NCBI GenBank assembly: GCA_905234455.1
Contig: CAJOIH010000015.1
Span: 1 to 53,716 of the forward strand
Length of the DNA stretch: 53,716 nt
Direction: 5' to 3'
DNA from: an uncultured Bacteroidales bacterium
GTDB taxonomy: Bacteria; Bacteroidota; Bacteroidia; Bacteroidales; F082
The notes under the pieces were generated by a model. That model was not told where the DNA came from. It saw nothing but the letters and a program-made list of their open reading frames with translations, and did no database searches. Position 1 is the stretch's first letter. Every line of letters begins with the position of its first letter. Both the position numbers and the translations under genes were made by a program. Below, in pieces: positions 48,366-53,716 of the stretch.

Positions 48366-51159
48366 ATTCAGGCAGTTGGACGATTTCCTTGCGATAGCCT
48401 TTCAGCACTTCCTTGGCGAAGTCGGCGAGGGTCTGGGGGGTGATGCTCTTCACGATGGCGTCGTATTCGGCCACGATGTTGATCTTGTCGTCCTCATAGG
48501 TGTCGATGGCGTTGACCCAGAAGCTGTTCTCTTCGAGTTGTTCGGCGCGTTTCTTGTAGAGGTTCTCCACCACCTTGGTGAGGTCTTCCTGCGAGGGACC
48601 GTTCTGGGCCACGTCGTTGAGGCCGTCGTAGACCTTGCCCATGAGTTTCTGGTACATCTCCTTGTTGGTGTCGAAGGCGACGAGGAACAGGAAGGCATCC
48701 TTGGGTTTGTCGGTGACTTGGCCCATGACGCCGACGCCGTAGGTACCACCTTCCTCTTCGCGGATGGTGCGGGTGTAGTAGATGTCCATCACATCGCTCA
48801 AGGCCTTCATGTAGAGCTGGTTGTGGTAGTTGTACTCCATGGCGCCGTTCATGATCATGTAGATGCTGGCCTTGGGGTTCTGCATTTGCTTGCTGAAGTG
48901 GCAGATGCTGTTCTTCTCGGGGATGGCGAGGCCGATGTCCTTCCAGTCTTCCTGGCGCTTGTCGCCCTTGAGCGAGGCGAGGTATTGTTCCACCAGGGGT
49001 TTGAAGGTCTCGGGGTTGATGTTGCCGACGAAGTAGAAGGTGAAGTTGTTGGGATCGGCGAAGCGGTCGTTGTAGAGCTTCATGGCCTTGTTGTAGTCGA
49101 TCTGGTCGATGTCTTCGGCCTTCACCCTCATGCGGAGCGGGTGGTTGTTGTAGAGCACGCTGATGAGCGAGTCGGTGAAGGTGATCATCGGGTTGAGTTC
49201 CTGGTTCTCAAGAGCGGCCTTGGAGCGTTGTGCGAACGACTGGAAGGCCTCCTTGTCGGAGCGGGGCGCAGTGAAGTAGAGGTAGATGAGCTGCATCATC
49301 GACTCCAGGTCCTTGGGTGAGCAGTTGCCGCTCATGCCTTCGCTGTAGCTGTCGATATAGGGGCTGACGCGGACTTTCTTGCCGGCGAGCACTTTGGGCA
49401 GGTCGGTGGCGCTGAAGTTGCCCACGCCGCCGAGGGTGATGAGTTCGGAGAGCTCCTGGAGGGTGACGAAGTCTTCCTGCTTGAGGGCGGAGAGGCCGCC
49501 TTTGCTGGTGGCGCTGAAGCGGATCTCGTCTTCCTTGAAGTTGGTCTTCTTGTAGATCACTCTCATGCCGTTGCTGAGGGTCATGACGGTGGCGTCGAAC
49601 TCAGGCATGGCTTCTTCTTTGTCGATGGTGCCGGGCTTGGGCATCTTCTCGACCATGGGGCCGTCGAACACCTCTTCCTTATAGGGTTCCACCTCGGCAT
49701 TGTACGCGTCGTTGTAGACCTTCAGGATCTCTTCCCTGGTGGGAAGCACTTCGCCGTCCTTCTTGGGGGCGGTCACCGTGATGACGAGGTTGTTCTCGGG
49801 GATAAGCTCATGGGCGATGCCGTTGATGGCTTCGAGCGGCAGGTTGGGAATCACCTGCTGGTAAAGGGCGTACTCGGTCTCGATACCCATCATGGGCTCG
49901 TTGGTGAGGAAGTGCTCGAGGCATTGGTTGACGTAGCGGCTGTTTTCGGTGTTGTTTCTTTCATTGTATTGGTTCTCGATGCGTTTCAGGAAGTCGGCCT
50001 TGGCTCTTTCATATTCCGAAGCGGTGAAGCCGTATTGCTGCATGCGTTTGTTCTCGGTGACGAGGGCGGTGAGGGCCTCGTCGATGCCTTTGGCGTCCTT
50101 GGCCATGGCCATGCTGCACCAGGCGTCCTTGGTGGGGGCGATGTAGTAGTTGGAGTAGTAGCTATAGCCGTAGACGAAGGGAGGATTGGCCTTCTGTGTG
50201 AGTTCCTGCAGGCGGTTGATTTCCATCTGGGTGACGATGGAGAGGGCGTATTGGGTGATCCAGTAGCTGATGTCGTTTTTCAGCGAGTCGGGGGTGGCGT
50301 CGGTCTTGTAGTAGAGGTTAACGCTGTAGTTGGTCTCTTCGGGATCGGAGGCGATGGCCACGATGGGTTCCTCGTTGTCGTCGATCATGAAGCGGGTCCT
50401 GGGGGCGGGGTTCACCGGGGCCTTGATGTCGGAGCACATCTCCTTGATGCGGGCTTCGATGGCGTCGACGTCGATGTCGCCGATGACGATGAGGCCTTGC
50501 AGGTCGGGACGGTACCATTTATGGTAGTAGTCGCGGAGGGTCTGGTACTCGAAGTTGGCCACCACTTCGGGGAGGCCGCCAGGCAGACGGTTGGCATAGG
50601 GGCTGTTGGGGTACATGATGGGGAGGATCTCCTTCATGATACGCTCGCTGGCGTCCTCGCGGGTGCGGAGCTCTTCGAGGATGACGCCGCGTTCGTTGTC
50701 GATCTCGGCCTCTTCAAGGGCGATGAAGCTCGACCAGTCGTGGAGGATGAGCAGGCAGGTGTCGACGAGTCCCGGGATGTTGGTGGGGACGTTGGTGACC
50801 ATGTAGACGGTCTGGTCGATGCCGGTGCCGGCGTTGAGGTTCTCGCCGAACTTGATGCCGCGGCTCTGGAGGTACTCGCGGAGCATCATGCCCGGGAGGT
50901 TGGTGGTGCCGTTGAAGGCCATGTGCTCCAGGAAGTGGGCAAGGCCGCGTTGGCTCTCTTCCTCCAGGATGGAACCCACCTTCTGCGCGATGTAGAAGTC
51001 AGCGCGCTGGGCGGGTTTCTCGTTGTGGCGGAGGTAATAGGTCATGCCGTTGTCGAGTTTGCCATATCTCACGTTGGGATCCATCGGAGTAGGCATCTGG
51101 GCCGAAGCCATCAGGCTCACGGCCATTACTGCAAACAGTGTTAATGCTAATTTTCTCAT
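48364..51159 (-). CDS. M16 family zinc protease (pitrilysin type)
   Basis: 931 residues with signal peptide MRKLALTLFAVMAVSLMASAQ. GLAHFLEHMAFNGTTNLPG holds the inverted zinc motif HxxEH; the third ligand Glu lies in the ALEEAEIDNERGVILEELRTR helix. Two M16 halves follow, joined near residue 480, the second without the zinc motif, as is normal for the family. It is expected in the periplasm, digesting peptides such as signal or T9SS-derived fragments. The rsmG gene is 10 bases upstream and the transporter 34 bases downstream. Confidence 0.92.
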   Translation of the reverse strand: MRKLALTLFAVMAVSLMASAQMPTPMDPNVRYGKLDNGMTYYLRHNEKPAQRADFYIAQKVGSILEEESQRGLAHFLEHMAFNGTTNLPGMMLREYLQSRGIKFGENLNAGTGIDQTVYMVTNVPTNIPGLVDTCLLILHDWSSFIALEEAEIDNERGVILEELRTREDASERIMKEILPIMYPNSPYANRLPGGLPEVVANFEYQTLRDYYHKWYRPDLQGLIVIGDIDVDAIEARIKEMCSDIKAPVNPAPRTRFMIDDNEEPIVAIASDPEETNYSVNLYYKTDATPDSLKNDISYWITQYALSIVTQMEINRLQELTQKANPPFVYGYSYYSNYYIAPTKDAWCSMAMAKDAKGIDEALTALVTENKRMQQYGFTASEYERAKADFLKRIENQYNERNNTENSRYVNQCLEHFLTNEPMMGIETEYALYQQVIPNLPLEAINGIAHELIPENNLVITVTAPKKDGEVLPTREEILKVYNDAYNAEVEPYKEEVFDGPMVEKMPKPGTIDKEEAMPEFDATVMTLSNGMRVIYKKTNFKEDEIRFSATSKGGLSALKQEDFVTLQELSELITLGGVGNFSATDLPKVLAGKKVRVSPYIDSYSEGMSGNCSPKDLESMMQLIYLYFTAPRSDKEAFQSFAQRSKAALENQELNPMITFTDSLISVLYNNHPLRMRVKAEDIDQIDYNKAMKLYNDRFADPNNFTFYFVGNINPETFKPLVEQYLASLKGDKRQEDWKDIGLAIPEKNSICHFSKQMQNPKASIYMIMNGAMEYNYHNQLYMKALSDVMDIYYTRTIREEEGGTYGVGVMGQVTDKPKDAFLFLVAFDTNKEMYQKLMGKVYDGLNDVAQNGPSQEDLTKVVENLYKKRAEQLEENSFWVNAIDTYEDDKINIVAEYDAIVKSITPQTLADFAKEVLKGYRKEIVQLPE

Positions 51160-51169
51160 AATGAATTAA

Positions 51170-51802
51170 TTAATATAAATGAATTACATATTTTTCTTCA
51201 AAATACTCTTCTTTGAAATATTTAGTGACGGGGGTTTTCTTGTAATGCCAGTATTTGGAGATGGCTTGGAGTTCTTCTTTGAGGTCGCCACCTTTTAAAT
51301 AGAGGATGCCGCCGGCTTCCACGTCGCCGCGGATGCGGAGCTTGTTGCCGGCCAGGTTGGCGATCTCGGGCAGGGTCATCACGGCGCGGCCGGTGACGAT
51401 GTCGAACTTTTCCTTGACCTCTTCGGCGCGTTTGTGTTCGGCCACTACGTTTTGCAGTCCGATGGCGTCTTTCACGGCGTTCACCACATTGATTTTCTTG
51501 CCGGTGCCGTCGATGAGGTAGAACTGGGCGTCGGGGAACAGGATGGCCAGCGGGATGCCGGGGAATCCGCCTCCGGTGCCGAGGTCCATCACCTTCATGC
51601 CGGGAAGGATGTCGAAGTATTTGGCGATGGCCAGCGAATGCAGCACGTGGTGCTCGTAGAAGTGTTCCATGTCCTTCCGCGAGATGACGTTGATCTTGCT
51701 GTTCCAGTCCAAATACAAGGCTTTCAGCTGGTTATACTGATCCTTCTGGGTATCGGAGAGGTCCTTGAAGTAACTGAAAACACGGGTGCTGTCCATAATC
51801 AC
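51170..51802 (-). CDS. rsmG: 16S rRNA (guanine-527-N7)-methyltransferase
   Basis: 210 residues. DLGTGGGFPGIPLAILFPD is the SAM-binding loop, LIDGTGKKINVVN and GRAVMTLPEIA are further RsmG signatures. It methylates N7 of G527 of 16S rRNA; loss gives low-level streptomycin resistance in other bacteria. The start may be M1 or M3. A TATCTTTG box lies upstream at 51820-51827 (minus). Likely co-transcribed with the M16 protease. Confidence 0.94.
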   Translation of the reverse strand: MIMDSTRVFSYFKDLSDTQKDQYNQLKALYLDWNSKINVISRKDMEHFYEHHVLHSLAIAKYFDILPGMKVMDLGTGGGFPGIPLAILFPDAQFYLIDGTGKKINVVNAVKDAIGLQNVVAEHKRAEEVKEKFDIVTGRAVMTLPEIANLAGNKLRIRGDVEAGGILYLKGGDLKEELQAISKYWHYKKTPVTKYFKEEYFEEKYVIHLY

Positions 51803-51819
51803 GCTTGTTCTAAAACTTA

Positions 51820-51827
51820 CAAAGATA
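51820..51827 (-). promoter_or_regulatory. -7 box TATCTTTG of rsmG
   Basis: CAAAGATA on the plus strand, 17 bases before the rsmG start. A weaker plus-strand box TATTTTTA is at 51869-51876 for the divergent gene. Confidence 0.55.
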
Positions 51828-51895
51828 GGAATATTTTGGATACGGCTGGCCGATTATGAAAAGTTTTGTATTTTTACACTTTCAATCGTTGTCTT

Positions 51896-52924
51896 ATGAA
51901 ACGCGTGTTTTGCCTTTTTTTGCTGTTGCTTCCCCTGGTGGGGATGGCGCAGCGGATCACTGTGGAAGAGTATATTGAGACCTACAAGGACATTGCCATG
52001 AAGGAGATGCGGGACCATGGCATCCCGGCATCCATCACCTTGGCGCAGGGCATCATCGAGTCGGGGGCGGGCAACAGTGCTTTGGCGCGTGAGGCCAAGA
52101 ACCATTTCGGCATCAAGTGCCACAAGGAGTGGAAGGGGAAGACGTATCGGATGGACGACGATGAGAAGGATGAGTGTTTCCGCAAGTACAAGAAGGCGGA
52201 GGAGTCGTATCGCGACCATTCGGAGTTTCTGACCAGCCGGTCGCGTTATGCCGATCTGTTCAAGTTGGACATCATGGACTACGAGGGTTGGGCCAAGGGC
52301 TTGAAGGCGGCGGGTTATGCCACCAGTCCCACGTATGCGACGGCGCTCATCAACCGCATCAACATGAACAAGCTTTATTTGTACGACCAGCTGGCCATGG
52401 GCAAGATCAGCGAGAAGGAGTTGAAGCGGCGCATGGAGGGCAACGAGGAGGCACCTTCGGAGGCTTCGTCGAAGTCAAAGAAGAAGGATCCGAAGCCGGT
52501 GTATGCTGTCTCTACGGAGTTGGAGCTGGCCTATTCGCCGGCTGACCGTTCGATGTTCGAGTTGGTGGACATGACGGCCGACAAGCGGTTCATCTATGAG
52601 AACAACGGGGTGCGTTTTGTGTATGCCAAGGAGGGGGAGACGCCGGAGAGTATCGCCAAGGAGTTCGGTATCAAGAAGAAGAAGCTCTGCAAGTACAATT
52701 TGATCACCCGTCCCGACGAGGCTTTGTTCCACAGTGGCGATGTGGTTTATCTGGAGCCTTTGGCCAAGCGCAACAGGAAGGCGAAGAAGCATTTTGTGGA
52801 GGGTGGCGAGACGGTGCGCGACATTGCTTTGCGTTATGCGGTGCGTCCGGAGAAGCTCATGAGTCGCAACAAGCTCGATGACGGTGTAGCCCTCAAGCCC
52901 GGGCAGAAGATCAAGTTAAGATAG
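51896..52924 (+). CDS. GH73 glucosaminidase with LysM domains
   Basis: 342 residues from ATG 51896 (signal peptide MKRVFCLFLLLLPLVGMAQ). ITLAQGIIESGAGNSALA with the catalytic Glu, then NHFGIKCH and the YRDHSEFLTSRSRYADLF motif, are the FlgJ-like GH73 glucosaminidase domain (residues about 20-170). Two LysM-type repeats follow (VYAKEGETPESIAKEFGIKK and VEGGETVRDIALRYAV). It cuts peptidoglycan glycans, for growth or cell separation. Confidence 0.92.
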   Translation: MKRVFCLFLLLLPLVGMAQRITVEEYIETYKDIAMKEMRDHGIPASITLAQGIIESGAGNSALAREAKNHFGIKCHKEWKGKTYRMDDDEKDECFRKYKKAEESYRDHSEFLTSRSRYADLFKLDIMDYEGWAKGLKAAGYATSPTYATALINRINMNKLYLYDQLAMGKISEKELKRRMEGNEEAPSEASSKSKKKDPKPVYAVSTELELAYSPADRSMFELVDMTADKRFIYENNGVRFVYAKEGETPESIAKEFGIKKKKLCKYNLITRPDEALFHSGDVVYLEPLAKRNRKAKKHFVEGGETVRDIALRYAVRPEKLMSRNKLDDGVALKPGQKIKLR

Positions 52925-52935
52925 GGTAGGTGGTT

Positions 52936-53355
52936 TTAGGCTGTTTTTGGCAGCATCATGGCGCAGCGGTCGATGATGGTATTGGCTAGTTGGAAGCCTT
53001 GATTACAGACTTTTTTGTCCTGGATTCCGTCATAGTTCATCGAGAGGTGCATTAGCAGATAGCCGTTGTTCACCCAGTCGAGCAGCTTTTCGTCGCGTTT
53101 TGATATGGCGGCGGTGTAATCATTCACACTGACGCGGGAACCTTTTCCTTTTTTGTCTTTCTTATTTTCTTCCACATGGAATACGGCTTCTAAAGCAATT
53201 AGCACGCCTAGCCATAAATAGTTACCTGCTGCGCGTACGTATTTCGGATCCTCATAAAACCCTGTTTCGGGGTCAACTTTGGTGTTTTCGTTCAGAACTT
53301 TTTTTGCGTTGTCGACGTAACGTCTTGCTTCTTCGATGGTTTTTTTCTTTTTCAT
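52936..53355 (-). CDS. DUF5618 family protein
   Basis: 139 residues, KKKKTIEEARRYVDNAKKVL then YVRAAGNYLWLGVLIALEAV. This is the helical DUF5618 family of Bacteroidota, possibly HEPN-like in layout, with no known role. No signal peptide. It stands alone, with a TATCTTTG box at 53415-53422 (minus) 60 bases upstream and its end 12 bases from the glucosaminidase stop (convergent). Confidence 0.78.
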   Translation of the reverse strand: MKKKKTIEEARRYVDNAKKVLNENTKVDPETGFYEDPKYVRAAGNYLWLGVLIALEAVFHVEENKKDKKGKGSRVSVNDYTAAISKRDEKLLDWVNNGYLLMHLSMNYDGIQDKKVCNQGFQLANTIIDRCAMMLPKTA

Positions 53356-53414
53356 AATGTTTTAATTTTAAAAAGTCAAAAAATTGAGAATTTGGTTCGT
53401 TTGTAATCTCGCGG

Positions 53415-53422
53415 CAAAGATA
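53415..53422 (-). promoter_or_regulatory. -7 box TATCTTTG of the DUF5618 gene
   Basis: CAAAGATA on the plus strand, fitting TAnnTTTG on the minus strand. Confidence 0.55.
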
Positions 53423-53464
53423 TATCAAATCATCTTATTTGTCAATACTTTTGTGTATTAATTA

Positions 53465-53503
53465 TTAAAAAAAAGTAGAGCCGCAAGCAATTGCGGCTCT
53501 ACT
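53465..53503 (-). terminator. Terminator of the last gene
   Basis: AGTAGAGCCGCAA-GCAA-TTGCGGCTCTACT, a perfect stem of 12-13 bp. On the minus strand it is followed by TTTTTTTAAT. Confidence 0.85.
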
Positions 53504-53526
53504 AGTGAATAACGCTCGTTCAGGGA

Positions 53527-53716
53527 TTATTCCTTGCGGCGTTTAGCGGCAGCGTAGGCAGCGCCCATGCCGGCGAGCAGCAGGAGGCCGCTACCGAGCG
53601 GAGCGTTCTGGTTGGTATCCTGGCCGTGCTGAGGCAGCAGCGGGTTGGTACCTGTAAAGTCGTTGCCCCAGAGGTTCTGTCCGCCGAAGGCGAACCAAGC
53701 GGGAGCGCCGAAGCCT
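53527..53716 (-). CDS. Surface protein, C-terminal end only (5' beyond the window)
   Basis: On the minus strand the frame is open from the right edge to TAA at 53527-53529, about 62 residues. It reads GGQNLWGNDFTGTNPLLPQ, a short Gln/Asn spacer, then APLGSGLLLLAGMGAAYAAA followed by KRRKE. A hydrophobic segment with a basic end resembles sortase-like or PEP-CTERM-like anchors; similar PxGxG-LLLLxGxGAAY tails occur in Bacteroidales surface proteins. The rest of the protein is outside the window, so no function can be given. Confidence 0.7.
   Translation of the reverse strand, partial: GFGAPAWFAFGGQNLWGNDFTGTNPLLPQHGQDTNQNAPLGSGLLLLAGMGAAYAAAKRRKE

Noticed and set aside
47382..48443. A 353-codon plus-strand frame
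   Set aside because: Antisense to the transporter, rich in His/Glu/Asp as expected from reverse reading of hydrophobic codons.
48376..51144. Two long plus-strand open frames, 48376-49320 and 49810-51144
   Set aside because: Antisense to the M16 protease; Val/Gly/Asp-rich with no domain. Shadows of high-GC coding sequence.

Overview
The window reads as a chromosomal segment of a Bacteroidota genome, most likely Bacteroidales. Supporting signs are: many TAnnTTTG -7 promoter boxes (usually TATTTTTG or TATCTTTG, often followed by CA) in front of genes and RNAs on both strands; several secreted proteins with type IX secretion (T9SS) C-terminal sorting domains; an archaeal/eukaryote-type ProS; a tmRNA whose tag reads GENNYAFAA; and clade-typical families (DUF2027-Smr, DUF5618, Nif3 with a C4 zinc-ribbon protein, NapH-like multi-ferredoxin protein). 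Genus cannot be fixed from the sequence alone.

Layout. 1-4.06 kb: the tail of tilS, a dsbD whose signal peptide is out of frame with its body, and a secreted Ntn-hydrolase. 4.07-4.67 kb: a small AT-rich RelE/ParE-type toxin-antitoxin (TA) pair. 4.7-6.1 kb: an M20 dipeptidase on the minus strand. 6.2-11.95 kb: an AT-rich accessory block with a YhcG-type PDDEXK protein carrying an internal palindromic repeat, a structured element, a small HTH protein, five small exported proteins (one a secreted DnaJ-type zinc finger, two tandem paralogues, one a likely beta-barrel), and a HigBA-like TA cassette. The cassette is bracketed by two diverged copies of the 3' end of lpxH. 11.95-14.56 kb: lpxK-pnp-lpxH (lipid A synthesis and purine salvage). 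14.6-16.2 kb: nif3 and its zinc-ribbon partner. 16.2-19.1 kb: a FadL-like outer-membrane protein and a Tyr/His/Ser-rich lipoprotein. 19.2-23.7 kb: proS, a GIN-domain lipoprotein, a PagL-like lipid A deacylase and mazG. 23.8-26.3 kb: a large T9SS cargo protein with a duplicated domain. 26.3-27.8 kb: cdsA-psd (phospholipid synthesis). 27.8-30.85 kb: a minus-strand operon with an MbnP-like and an MbnH/MauG-like di-heme protein, a SpoU methyltransferase and a HAD nucleotidase. 30.9-32.4 kb: DUF2027-Smr, an overlapping lipoprotein, and tRNA-Arg antisense to its end. 32.4-36.6 kb: an iron-sulfur redox operon (beta-helix protein, NapH/NapG-like ferredoxin fusion, Tat aldo-keto reductase). 36.7-39.0 kb: a sigma-54-type response regulator with no HTH, tmRNA, and a RelB-PIN TA pair. 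39.1-42.4 kb: an FG-GAP T9SS protein, a retropepsin-like protease, a LOG protein and tRNA-Gly. 42.4-44.8 kb: an SPFH zinc-ribbon protein, a Tim44-like zinc-ribbon membrane protein and tRNA-Val. 44.9-51.8 kb: a T9SS cargo protein, an MFS transporter broken by a frameshift, an M16 protease and rsmG. 51.9-53.7 kb: a GH73/LysM cell-wall enzyme, a DUF5618 protein, and the 3' end of a surface protein with a hydrophobic, basic C-terminal anchor.

Most of the window is ordinary envelope, lipid, translation and protein-export housekeeping. The parts most worth a second look are the 6.2-11.95 kb block (repeats, a twin 36-nt leader, lpxH end duplication), the MbnP/MbnH pair, the ferredoxin fusion with an internal twin-arginine motif, the HTH-less regulator with GSFTSA in place of GAFTGA, and the gene overlaps around tRNA-Arg. 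No CRISPR array, transposase, integrase or rRNA was seen. No gene-free stretch exceeds 300 bases; the longest (7350-7609) holds two hairpins.
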